From assembly GCF_003952425.1 (NCBI RefSeq), contig NZ_CP034449.1, positions 4,154,001 to 4,218,000 of the forward strand: a DNA stretch of 64,000 nt, given 5' to 3'. Shown here piece by piece: positions 8,432-17,336 of this stretch. Every line of letters begins with the position of its first letter. The stretch's first letter is position 1. The translations under genes were made by a program, and so were the position numbers. Under the pieces are notes generated by a model that had not been told where the DNA came from, ran no database searches, and saw only the letters and a program-made list of their open reading frames with translations. Source of the stretch: Mesorhizobium sp. M2A.F.Ca.ET.046.03.2.1. GTDB taxonomy: Bacteria > Pseudomonadota > Alphaproteobacteria > Rhizobiales > Rhizobiaceae.

Positions 8432-9417
8432 ATGTCAGGAGATCAAACCTCACCGGCCACCTTGCCACGGATGATGCTGGCCATCCAGGCCGGGGCGTTT
8501 GGAGGCATCGAACAGTTGCAGCTGTTATCGATACCTGTCCCGACCCCGCGCAAGGGAGAAGTTCTCGTAAGAGTTGGCGCTGCGGGGTGGGCCCCTGGGA
8601 TGCGCTCGCGCGCGAGGGAAAGATCGGGCTCGCACTACCTTTGCCGGTGACTCTCGGCGCCGATCTATCCGGCGTTGTCGTCGAGGTCGGCGAGGGTGTC
8701 GAAGATTTGACGAGCGGCGATGCGATTTTGGGAGTTACGAACAATCACTTCGTCGGAGCATATGCGGAGTTTGCGGTGGCGGATGCCTACCGAGTGACGC
8801 TCAAACCGGCAGGACTTGGCTTCGTCGAAGCCGGCGGGATCCCGGTCGTTGCCGCGACGGCCCGGTCGATGCTTTTCGACTATGGCGGGCTGCAAAGTGG
8901 CCAGCGCGTTCTTGTCCACGGGTCCGCCGGATCAGTCGGCAATCTGGTCGTTCAGCTTGCTCATCATGCCGGCGCGGAGGTGATCGCCACCTGCCGTGCC
9001 CGCGACGTCGCTTTCGTGACGAAAATGGGGGCCGATAAGGTAATCGACTTCGAGGCCACTGACTTCGTTTTGGCTGATGAACCCGTCAATCTGGTCATCG
9101 ATACGGTTGGCGGGGAAACACAGCGCCGGTCTTTCGATGCTATCGTTCCGGGGGGCAGGCTGGTTTCCGTAGTCTCAGCGCCCGACGAGGCATTGGCCGC
9201 AGAAGCACAGGTGCAGGCGCATTACTTCATTGTGGACGTGCGACATCCGGCGCTGGAGGAGCTTGGCGCTCTGTTCGCGGATGGCACCCTTCGGGCGAAC
9301 ATTGGTGAGGTCTTGCCGCTCGCCGAGGCTCCGCTTGCCCATGAGATGCTCGCCGGCCGGCCGCATCGCCGTGGGAAGATAGTGCTCGATATCGACTCCG
9401 GCTTTAGGAACTGTTGA
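8432..9417 (+). pseudogene. Zinc-independent quinone oxidoreductase (MDR family), frameshifted near 8584
   Basis: A GAAGGAG site precedes ATG 8432. The first frame gives GEVLVRVGAAG and is then lost. A second frame resumes at once with GVGPWDALAREGKIGL and runs to 9417. One G is missing in the G run at about 8583-8586. The rest is a typical NADPH:quinone reductase: LGADLSGVVVEVG, the GSAGSVGNLVVQLAHHAGA cofactor loop and IDTVGG. No zinc-site cysteines are seen. With the base restored the protein would be about 329 aa and normal. A single missing base in a homopolymer can be a real mutation or a sequence error, so the gene may be intact in the organism. Confidence 0.8.
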
Positions 9418-10080
9418 GTTACGCCAGCGAAGCAAAACACGAAGAAATCGTGAACTGGAATTGAGTGCCGAGCACGTGCCCAACAGCTGGAGAGAGGGAA
9501 GGGGAAAAAAGGTGAAGGGGGTTCGTCCGCCCGCAGGTGAAGCCGGAAGGTCGGCGCTGTTCCGCGCAGCGGATACGCGTCGGTCCTGCAGAACGCCGCA
9601 CCGGCCGCCGGGAGGAACAACGTAGAGACCCTCTTTTGGCGTGCGAGGGAGAGAGGGCGGAGCCCTATTTTCCTCTCTCGACTTATCAACGTCGGCGGTG
9701 ATCGCGGCCGCCCTCTGAACTGAAAGGAGCCGTCGCCGGCTTACGCCAGACCGCGGGTGTATGGCAGCCGCAGAAGACAGGATATCGCGGCTGCAATGAC
9801 CGATCGACACAGGGAGCTGCATATCGCGCCTGGTATCTTGTCGACGCGGCATTCGGGATACATCGCTCAAACCATCGCATTCGCAAATTGTTGCCGCCGA
9901 TCACCGCACGGGTCGCTAAGTGGCCTTTCACGTCATAATTTCTGCATTTGGGACGTGTGTCTTGATGAGAAGGAGAGCCGCAGCGGCAGCCCAGCACTTT
10001 GCGACCACACTTCACGCCCCCCTCTCAGAAAGCTCGTCGTATAACGACGAACCCCGTCTGACCGTTCGGGTCGTCAGGTC
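9418..10080 (+). other. Intergenic, no gene seen
   Basis: About 660 bases between two convergent genes. There are purine-rich runs (near 9490-9520 and 9650-9660) and several open frames without ribosome sites or known motifs. I see no RNA gene or terminator that I can defend. Confidence 0.4.
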
Positions 10081-11154
10081 TCAGTCGATGCGAAGGCTCT
10101 GCTCCATCGCGTAGCACTGGTCCCAGATGAACACATCATAGCCGGCGAGCCGAGACTGCCACTTGGGCGTGACGGTATTCACGCATTTCACAACGACGCG
10201 GTCGATGTAGTTGTCGTAGACTGCCCAGGGATTGGGCTTGTCCTCGGCTTCCATTTCTTCGCCCGGTGTCGTTGATTTGAGGGCAGCAGCGGCAGCTGCC
10301 TTCAGGTCATTCATGAATTCGAGTTGCGTCCGTACATCGGAATGAGTGCCCACGCGATTAACATGGCCTCCAACGAGCGTTTCGAACGGCAATGTGTCGA
10401 TGTACGCAACCTGGTCAAAGTAACCCGGGATGTCCTTGGCAAGCGCGAAGCGACGCCATGGCATCCAGCCAGGGAAGATCACATCGACCACCATCAGGAC
10501 CTTCTGTTCGGGAGCATAGATGAAGATGTTTCCTGGCTCATGGGGGCTGCTGCCGGGATAGCTAAGCTCAAGAACCTGGCTACCGACCTTCAGGGTGTAG
10601 TGATCCTTGAACGTGACCGTAGGCACAGGGCGTCTCGGATCCTTCGCCCGTTCCAGCAGTCGCAGGGTCTCTTCTTGGGCGATGATAATTGGATGACCGC
10701 CGAGGTCGTCTACGCCGCCAATATGATCTACATGCGCATGGCTGTAGACGACATGTGTGACAGGCTGGTTCGTCACCTCGGCGATAGCCTGGTGTATGTG
10801 GCCCGAGTATCCCGGAGGTGCGTCGATCACAACAACGCCTGTCTCGTACACCAGGAACATCGACTGGTATCCGTTGTCGGTGATCACGTAGAGGCCACGG
10901 CCCAGCTGTTGGGTCCGGTATCCCTTCTTCGGGTCGATGGCCGGGGTTACGTCTTCCTCGGGAATCGGAAGATAGTGGTCGACGCGCGTGCCTATCGGCG
11001 CCAGCGACGGCATACTCTGGTAAGGGGCGCCAGGCTGTCCCGGCAAGGTCTCGGCGCGGGCGCCCTGAGTTGGCGCTAAACCGAGTCCAACAGTGACCAA
11101 CATGGAGCCGGCCTTCGCCGCCGCCCTCAAAAGACCCGAACGGAAGAGAAGCAT
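10081..11154 (-). CDS. Secreted metallo-beta-lactamase-fold hydrolase
   Basis: A 357-aa MBL-fold enzyme. A signal peptide covers about residues 1-35, ending at GARAE. The zinc motif is SHAHVDHIGG (His139, His141, Asp143, His144). A further likely ligand His is in SSPHEPGNIFIY and another in VGGHVNRVGTH. The C-terminal 100 residues are a helical extension with two Cys (VVKCVNTV, WDQCYAM). An AGGAGG site lies just before the start. It should hydrolyse a small ester, lactone or similar compound in the periplasm. It is transcribed alone, opposite to the damaged quinone reductase. Confidence 0.85.
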   Translation of the reverse strand: MLLFRSGLLRAAAKAGSMLVTVGLGLAPTQGARAETLPGQPGAPYQSMPSLAPIGTRVDHYLPIPEEDVTPAIDPKKGYRTQQLGRGLYVITDNGYQSMFLVYETGVVVIDAPPGYSGHIHQAIAEVTNQPVTHVVYSHAHVDHIGGVDDLGGHPIIIAQEETLRLLERAKDPRRPVPTVTFKDHYTLKVGSQVLELSYPGSSPHEPGNIFIYAPEQKVLMVVDVIFPGWMPWRRFALAKDIPGYFDQVAYIDTLPFETLVGGHVNRVGTHSDVRTQLEFMNDLKAAAAAALKSTTPGEEMEAEDKPNPWAVYDNYIDRVVVKCVNTVTPKWQSRLAGYDVFIWDQCYAMEQSLRID

Positions 11155-11496
11155 AACAAACCTCCTGTTTCAAATAATGTTCGCAGGGAGGATTTGTCGA
11201 TAAATTTCGAGGGTTGTTTATTATCCTTAGGTATCGCGAATACTATGGTATCAAATTTCCCCGCGCCCAGCGTCACAATTCTGCCAGCAAGTTTTAGGTC
11301 CAACGCCCGGGCAGCCGAAACGGTATTTCAATCGAGCGGAGCGGAGTTTCGCGCCAACGTGAGCTTGGCGGGATCGCACACCGCCTACGGCGCGGACGTG
11401 GAGGAAACATGTCCCTGACACCACGCTTTGCGCCTCCACGAGTCGTTGCGCAACGGCGGGTCTAAACCTGCGAGTGGCATTCGCGATCGTTGAGTT
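11155..11496 (+). other. Intergenic, no gene seen
   Basis: About 340 bases upstream of the MBL gene and past the end of the MsrB pseudogene. The AT-rich stretch at 11200-11260 is the probable promoter region of the MBL gene. I see no gene. Confidence 0.35.
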
Positions 11497-12007
11497 TCAG
11501 CTGCTCCACGGTTCACCTTCCGGAGCGCCCCGGCAGAGTTTGTCGGGCAGCACCTCTCGCCCGGTGTGAACTCAAGCGATCCCGAATTTATGCAAAAGCG
11601 CTCGCCTGTTGGGGGTGAGCCATCTGGAAAGACATGACCTTGATGCGCGCCGCAACGAGCGCAGACAATCTCCGTTCTGCTCATGCCATAGCGCGTATCT
11701 TGTATGCTCCGGAGATGTTTTTTGGCGAGCGGCGCAGTGAAGCTCGGCCAGCCTGTGCCGCTTTCAAATTTAGCGACGGCTCTAAACAGCGGTAGCCCAC
11801 ACAATCGGCAGGTGTACACCCCTTCCCGTTTCTCGTGGAGGGAAAACCGCAGAACGGAGCCTCTTCGCCATGGTCTAGCAGTAAATGCCGCTCTTCCGCG
11901 GTTAGGTCTGCGGTAAGCTCCTGCATCTGTGCCCTGCTGGGTGGTGTTAGATCAAAACCGAACGCGTCACGCATTGCTATCGCCTTATCGTATTTACCAG
12001 CCACCAA
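11497..12007 (-). pseudogene. msrB: MsrB, two frameshifts
   Basis: Reads as a methionine-(R)-sulfoxide reductase split over frames. The N-terminal part ends at DHGEEAPFCG. After a one-base loss near 11840-11848 it continues as SLHEKREGVYTCRLCGLPLF and through GTGWPSFTAPLAKKHL. The zinc Cys pairs (CRLCG, CARCG) and the catalytic CINSGSLEF are present. A second one-base loss near 11550-11558 shifts the tail; the proper end VLPDKLCRGAPEGEPWSS stops at 11497-11499. The intact relative is at 50620-51111. Its neighbour on the promoter side is a VOC remnant, the same order as in the intact 51-kb operon. Confidence 0.85.
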
Positions 12008-12140
12008 CGTTGGCCGATGTTTCCGACGCGACCGATGTCTTCGATCGAGCCACCGGGGGGACCGGGTCCAGTTTCAAGGGCCGGGATCAAAGGGGTTTTT
12101 ACGCTGATGCTGCTGATCAACTGCTTCGAAGCCTACCCCC

Positions 12141-12397
12141 TCACAGCGGCAGCTGTTTGCCGGCCTGCTCGGCCACCATGTATTCGGCGTACCAGGCGGG
12201 CCAATTCTGGTCCCGCTGTCCGCCTTCCCGCTTCTCATGTTCGCCGTGCGCGGCCTCCGCACGCCGGAGCGCGATCGCGAGGTCATTCGATGAAGCGAAG
12301 CTGGTGTCGTCGCCATCCACCCGTCCAGGCAATCGCGTAGTGACCTCCTGGAACAGCCATCCATTGCCGTCTGGATCGCTGAACGATGCCCAAGAGG
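12141..12397 (-). pseudogene. C-terminal remnant of the long VOC protein
   Basis: Two frames give FSDPDGNGWLFQEVTTRLPG and then VDGDDTSFASSNDLAIALRR and NWPAWYAEYMVAEQAGKQLP. This equals the last 80 or so residues of the VOC proteins at 3245 and 51203. The coding match to the 51-kb copy stops at about 12397, where a DadA-like remnant begins on the opposite strand. That junction is a deletion or recombination end point. No start or ribosome site remains. Confidence 0.85.
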
Positions 12398-13179
12398 GCC
12401 TCCACGGGTGGACGGGCCTTGCGCGCCGAGCTCGGTGTCCACCAGCAGGTTCTGAGCGCCGATCAGGTGGCCGCGCTGGAGCCGCGCCTTGCGGCGTTCG
12501 AGTCCAAGGGCCTCTATTTCCCGGATTCGATCAATGTCAGCGATCCCAAGGCGGTGATGACGCGGCTGGCGGCAGCCGCTACCGCCAGGGGCGCTCAGTT
12601 CATGCGCGCGAGCGTCACCGGCCTCGCAACAGGTGCCGGCGGTGTGCGGCTGAGCGGCCCGGGCCTCGCCGTCACGGCGCAAAAAGTGGTGATTGCGGCG
12701 AGCGCCCGCTCCCGACCGCTCGCTGCCCAGGCCGGCGACCGGATCCCGCTGGACACCGAGCGCGCTATCATCTGGAGTTTCAGACCACCGCACCCCTGCT
12801 CAACCGTCCGGTCTGCCCTGTCGATGTCGGTTTCTACATGACGCCTATGGACGGCAGGCTGCGGGTTGCCGGCACCGTCGAGTTGGGCGGGCACAAGGCG
12901 CCGCCCAATCCGCGCCGGCTGGCACTGCTCGATCGCGGCGTGCGGCAGTTCTTCCCCGATCTCGGCCAGCCCTCCTCGCAATGGCTGGGCTTCCGGCCGT
13001 CGCTGCCGGACTCGCGCCCGGTGATCGGGCCTTCGACGAAATCGCCGGACGTGATCTACGCCTTCGGCCACGGTCATCTGGGAGTCACGCTCGCACCGCT
13101 AACTGCCCGACTGGTCGCCGACGTGATTCACGGAAAGTACAGCACATTGCTGCCCCCGTTCACGTCGGCCCGGTTCTAA
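12398..13179 (+). pseudogene. C-terminal half of a DadA-like FAD amino-acid oxidase, frameshifted
   Basis: The frame starts abruptly inside a DAO-family protein (ALRAELGVHQQVLSADQVAA) and gives VSDPKAVMTRLAAAATARG and QKVVIAASARSRPLAAQAG. Near 12764 one G is missing. The next frame continues as YHLEFQTTAPLLNRPVCPVD, then RLRVAGTVELGG and ends GHGHLGVTLAPLTARLVADV with stop 13177-13179. The N-terminal FAD dinucleotide-binding domain is absent. Relatives oxidise D-amino acids or glycine-like substrates at the membrane. This copy is dead, cut off at the junction with the VOC remnant. Confidence 0.85.
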
Positions 13180-13583
13180 TCTCGCTCTGGCCTCATTCGG
13201 GAGCCGCATGCCAGATCAGTCGATGCCGTCCTAAAATTACAAGGTCCGCTTTTGAGGATGTTAGCTTTTCAGCTGCTGGTCCAAATCAGAATCAGGAACG
13301 AAAGTGAAATAGGCAATCATGGAGAAGCCCCCGCGGGGCGGCGCGAGTGAGTGGGCTTCTCGAGGGGAGGGCTGGGCGCGGGTAGTTCTTCACGCCGTCG
13401 AATCGCGTTGCCGCCGAGTCTGACCGTCTTCAGTGAACAGCGCGTTGTGTAGACATTCCTGGAGCGCAACGGCTGCCGTCGCCGACCGGCCTGAACAGGA
13501 GTCATCTGGTTTGAAAAGCCGATGATGGTCCGATGGATGAATTCAGAGCATGATGGCGACGGTTTTGGTCTGGGAGGCTCGGC
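13180..13583 (+). other. Intergenic, no gene seen
   Basis: About 400 bases before the secreted lyase-like gene. It includes a GC-rich inverted stretch near 13325-13360 (GAGAAGCCCCCG and GGGCTTCTC) that may form a hairpin. The promoter of the next gene is presumably here. Confidence 0.35.
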
Positions 13584-15176
13584 ATGCAATCAAGCAAGAT
13601 CTGGCTATCGGCAATCGTGATTGGACTTCTGTGCGGGGCGAGTGCGAGTGCGCAGGACATCGGCGATTTCGATCCGTTCGTGACGGTAGAACTTAGTGCC
13701 CCAAACTCGGCAAGACGGCTAAAAGACCCAACCGGCCAAGCGCCGACCGACACTGTCTACTCTTTCGCGATTCCATCAGGCTATTGCAACAAGACGCCCT
13801 ACGACGCATCCGGCGACAGCGACTGCAAACAAAATTCAACTCGATCTTCCATCCGTGAGAACGTGTTCGCCACAAAGAAGAACGGCAGCGGTCAGCCGAA
13901 GCAGAGCTGGTATGGCTGGGCGGTCTATTTTCCCGCGGATTTCCAGTATGGTCAGAAGCAGAACGCCGGCCATTACGACCTTGTCTACTGGCATAACAAG
14001 CAGTGCCCCCATCTGACGTTCCTCAACTGGGCCGGCCGGGACAGCACGCTCTATCTTGGCACCAACCGCGCCTTGGGCAACCACGAGTGCAGCCCTGGCC
14101 CGCAGTTCAGAGTGGCAGATTTCAAGGATCTCGTCGGCAAGTGGAACCGCTTTGAGGTGTTCGTGAAATGGGCAGGCAACGAAAGCGGCGAAGTCAAGGT
14201 CTACTTAGACGGGACCTTCGTGGTTCACTACAAAGGGCCGACCCTTACGGAGGGGCTGGAAAACGTCAACTATTTCGTCTTTGGCGTCTATCTCTGCTGC
14301 ACCAAAGACGTCAAGCTGACCAAGGCAACCAGCGCACTCTATACTGCGGTGAAACGCGCTGGGAACCGGGACGGGCTGTTCGTCGAGGAAGATCGCGCGC
14401 GCCTCAAACAACTACAGCAGGCGCTGAATGCGCTCGGTTGCGATGTCGGCGAGCCGGACGGAAAGCTTGGAGCGCTGACGCGCGACCAAGCACTGTCGTG
14501 TAAGGATTTCGGCAAAGACGGGCTTCCGGTGGACCTCACGGTCGCCACGATTGATCGATTCCTAGCAGCGTATGTCAGAAAGGACATCGCGACGCTCCCG
14601 GCCGGCAAACTCAAGGGACCCGCCCCTGACATCGCCCTGGTCAGCTACCCTGCCCAGACCGCGCCTGCCGCCGGTCTCGTAGCTGCCGAACTCGTTGTGC
14701 ATGCGACCGAATCGCAGACGCACCGAAGTGGCAGGGAGGTCGACGTGAATAGCTCGATCGCAGGAAAAGTGGAGAAGTACAAGGAGTTGAAGTCCTTCGA
14801 TTTTGCCATGCTCGGCAAGTTCAACTTCTCCGAGGGCACGTTCTACCAGTTACAATTCTTTTTCGAGGACCAGGTCAACACACGAGGGAAGGTCGGGACC
14901 TGCAGCAACGCGATAATCAAGTTCCCCGACGGCAGCGACCACGCCCAGATCAACTTCATGAGGAAAGGCAATGACTTTATCGCTATCAACGCAAAATGCC
15001 TGATCGATGCGCTTCCGAAGAGGCAATCAAAGGTGCTGCGTTTCCTTATGGCGCATTTCACCGACATCGCGGTCGGAATGGCCAGGGACGGCAGCATCGA
15101 CTTGCTCAGCCACGACGGGCTTAAGATTTTCATGAATCGAGTCGCTCGCGGCGAGATCAGGGTCGGGATGCTGTAA
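13584..15176 (+). CDS. Secreted polysaccharide-lyase-like protein with peptidoglycan-binding domain
   Basis: A 530-aa exported protein with a cleavable signal (residues 1-23, ending ASASAQ). Residues about 30-255 look like a heparin-lyase-type jelly roll: RSSIRENVF, WYGWAVYFPADF, RFEVFVKWAGNESGEVKVYL and NYFVFGVYLCC. Residues about 265-310 form a peptidoglycan-binding-like domain (LKQLQQALNALGCDVGEPDG). The last 170 residues have no family I recognise. I infer binding to cell-wall or extracellular polysaccharide; lyase activity is not proven because catalytic residues cannot be assigned with certainty. The caspase-like protein at 15465-17111 carries a similar peptidoglycan-binding unit, suggesting a shared place of action in the periplasm. 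Confidence 0.65.
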   Translation: MQSSKIWLSAIVIGLLCGASASAQDIGDFDPFVTVELSAPNSARRLKDPTGQAPTDTVYSFAIPSGYCNKTPYDASGDSDCKQNSTRSSIRENVFATKKNGSGQPKQSWYGWAVYFPADFQYGQKQNAGHYDLVYWHNKQCPHLTFLNWAGRDSTLYLGTNRALGNHECSPGPQFRVADFKDLVGKWNRFEVFVKWAGNESGEVKVYLDGTFVVHYKGPTLTEGLENVNYFVFGVYLCCTKDVKLTKATSALYTAVKRAGNRDGLFVEEDRARLKQLQQALNALGCDVGEPDGKLGALTRDQALSCKDFGKDGLPVDLTVATIDRFLAAYVRKDIATLPAGKLKGPAPDIALVSYPAQTAPAAGLVAAELVVHATESQTHRSGREVDVNSSIAGKVEKYKELKSFDFAMLGKFNFSEGTFYQLQFFFEDQVNTRGKVGTCSNAIIKFPDGSDHAQINFMRKGNDFIAINAKCLIDALPKRQSKVLRFLMAHFTDIAVGMARDGSIDLLSHDGLKIFMNRVARGEIRVGML

Positions 15177-15464
15177 CCTGCCATCTTAAGGGCGAGCATT
15201 GAGACTACTCCACTGGCGCTTTGCACCCTCCCGATTCTTCGAGTTCGAGCCCGTTCGTCGGTCCTGGGTCAGTGCATTAATGAGCCCTTGACCAGACACC
15301 TAGATCGCACCCATGGCAAGCCTCGCCACCAGCCGTCTGCGCCAGACGAAACGCCGCCATCAGCAGTACATCGGCACCATGCCGCTGAGCACGGAAGGTG
15401 CCGAGTCGGGAAGCTTGCCAACGCTTGTCCGCAGCGCGTGCGGACGACGGCCGGCTCTGCATTT

Positions 15465-17111
15465 CTACATTCTCTCCATGAAAATCTTCCCTGAACACCC
15501 GCTGCCAACGCCGGTCCCTTTAAATTTTCCGGTGCCGTTGTCACCTTTTATGAAACCAGTCAGGGTATTTCCGCCTGTTCTTCCTTTATGAACAAAGGTC
15601 AGTTTCATATTGACGGCGCCGCTGCCAGAAATGTTTCCTGTAATACCGGAGTCAGACGATACTTTGCCGTCACTTATGACGACCAATGATGATAGTTCTC
15701 GCCAATCTCCGCAGTCCGTTGTAGCCCGTCTGACTAATCTCCACGTTCCATTGAAAGCGCTCAGCCCACTGGTCTGAGGCACACAACGATCGCCCTGCAT
15801 CCTCATTTCGTCCTCACAAGCAAGCGGGCAGATACGAGTTCCGACCGCCCTTAGTCTTTCCAGAAGTCCCGCTGTCGGTTCCAACGATACAAGCTTGACA
15901 CCTTGCCGATCCGCATAGTTCTGAAGCGCTTTGCGGCTGCTGGCTCCCCATTTTCCGTCAGCTTGGCCTTCAAGGCATCCTATGCGAGAGAGTTCCGTTT
16001 GAGTGGAGCGCGCAAGGTCGCTGGGGTCCGGGGTAGGTGCCGATGACTGCGCCGAGGGATCGGGGCGTTCAAGGCTTGCGACTTCCGTTCCCTTGGAATC
16101 GTCGGTCGCCTTGGTGGCGCGCTCCGCCTCTGGCAACTGCGCCTGCCGTTCGGTTTCCATGCGCTTGGCGATCGCGCTGATCTTCAATCTCGCAAGGGAT
16201 GCAAAAACGCCGTCCGGAAATTGCTGCAGATATGCTTCGAAGAAGCTCTTGTCGGTGGAGTCCTTGATAGTCGCCCAATATGCAAGTTCGACTGCGTTGT
16301 CCGGCGAGGTGGACTTTGGAGCGGGGACAGATGCCGCCTTCGATTCCGTCGCGAGAGGCTTCAACACAACCTCGCCGGTGAGAGAAGAGTTCTCCCACGG
16401 CACTTGCTTGCCCTCCGTCGCAGCCAGCACATCGCGACGCACCTCGACAAGCTCACGCGAAATATCCTGCCCCGGTGTCCCGAGGTGAGCGACCAGTGCG
16501 GCTGTGAACGGAGAATTCCGCCCTGCTCCATCCATGGCGACATTACCTGGTTGCGTTGCGAATGCTATGAGCGTGCCGACTCCGCTGCCAAGCCTGGCCA
16601 GACCCCGACTCACAAAACCGGAGCGCGTCCCCATCGAGCGGGAAAGCTTCTCCGCGAAAGGATTGTCCCGGCAGGCATCGAGGAATATGAGGTTGACCTT
16701 GGCGGTGCGCTCCATCGCTGAAAGTACGAGGTCCATCGGAAGGGCCTCGAAGTCGAGGTCATTGTAGCCGGACAGTTCGGCATCGACCGGCACCATGTAG
16801 TTGTTGCCATTCACCTGCAGGCCGTGCCCGGCATAGAAGAACAGCGCCATATCGGCTCCGTCGAGCTTTTCCAGGAACTCGCGCACGGTGCGACGCATTC
16901 CCGCGAGGTCGAGGTCCTGGCCGCTGACAACCTCGAAGCCAAGGCTTTGAAGCTTGGCATTCATGTCGGACGAATCGTTCTTCGGATTGGCGAGTTGAAC
17001 GGCATGCTGGTAGGCCGAATTGCCAATTACCAGCGCCACGCGTTTCTCGGCGGCCGCCTGTTCGGAAATGGCAACGAACAATAAAACCAAAAGAATGAAA
17101 GCGCTGCGCAT
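15465..17111 (-). CDS. Secreted caspase-like (C14) peptidase with peptidoglycan-binding domain
   Basis: A 548-aa protein with a signal peptide (1-21). The caspase p20-like domain (23-250) begins RVALVIGNSAYQ. The catalytic dyad is His96 in FFYAGHG and Cys147 in IFLDACRDNPF. A helical repeat follows (AYWATIKDSTDKSFFEAYL), then a disordered linker, then a peptidoglycan-binding-like unit (ELSRIGCLEGQADGKWG). A Cys-rich spacer (CPLACEDEM) leads to a C-terminal beta domain (FNGTWRLVRRATTDC). It should cleave proteins after basic residues, by analogy with metacaspases, in the periplasm. It is divergent from the CHASE2-cyclase gene with a 225-base gap that must hold both promoters. Confidence 0.85.
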   Translation of the reverse strand: MRSAFILLVLLFVAISEQAAAEKRVALVIGNSAYQHAVQLANPKNDSSDMNAKLQSLGFEVVSGQDLDLAGMRRTVREFLEKLDGADMALFFYAGHGLQVNGNNYMVPVDAELSGYNDLDFEALPMDLVLSAMERTAKVNLIFLDACRDNPFAEKLSRSMGTRSGFVSRGLARLGSGVGTLIAFATQPGNVAMDGAGRNSPFTAALVAHLGTPGQDISRELVEVRRDVLAATEGKQVPWENSSLTGEVVLKPLATESKAASVPAPKSTSPDNAVELAYWATIKDSTDKSFFEAYLQQFPDGVFASLARLKISAIAKRMETERQAQLPEAERATKATDDSKGTEVASLERPDPSAQSSAPTPDPSDLARSTQTELSRIGCLEGQADGKWGASSRKALQNYADRQGVKLVSLEPTAGLLERLRAVGTRICPLACEDEMRMQGDRCVPQTSGLSAFNGTWRLVRRATTDCGDWRELSSLVVISDGKVSSDSGITGNISGSGAVNMKLTFVHKGRTGGNTLTGFIKGDNGTGKFKGTGVGSGCSGKIFMERM

Positions 17112-17336
17112 GGCAGAAACGGCTCCCCAACAGGAACTGTAGCAGACGCTAATGCAACCGAAAAGAGCTATGCCACCCGACCGCTGACGACCGGCCTGCC
17201 CTTAGAGGTGGCTTTCGGCGGACACCGTTTCGGTGCTTGGCCCGCATGTCACGTAAACGGGTGACAATTTGCCTAATAGGGCCGAGCGGGTATGCTGGCG
17301 GCAAGTAGCGCTTCCATGGCGTAGGGGGCTATTCGA

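Noticed and set aside
9690..9870. Possible small gene or RNA in the 9.4-10.1 kb gap
   Set aside because: Only short open frames without start signals; no convincing hairpin-plus-T terminator.
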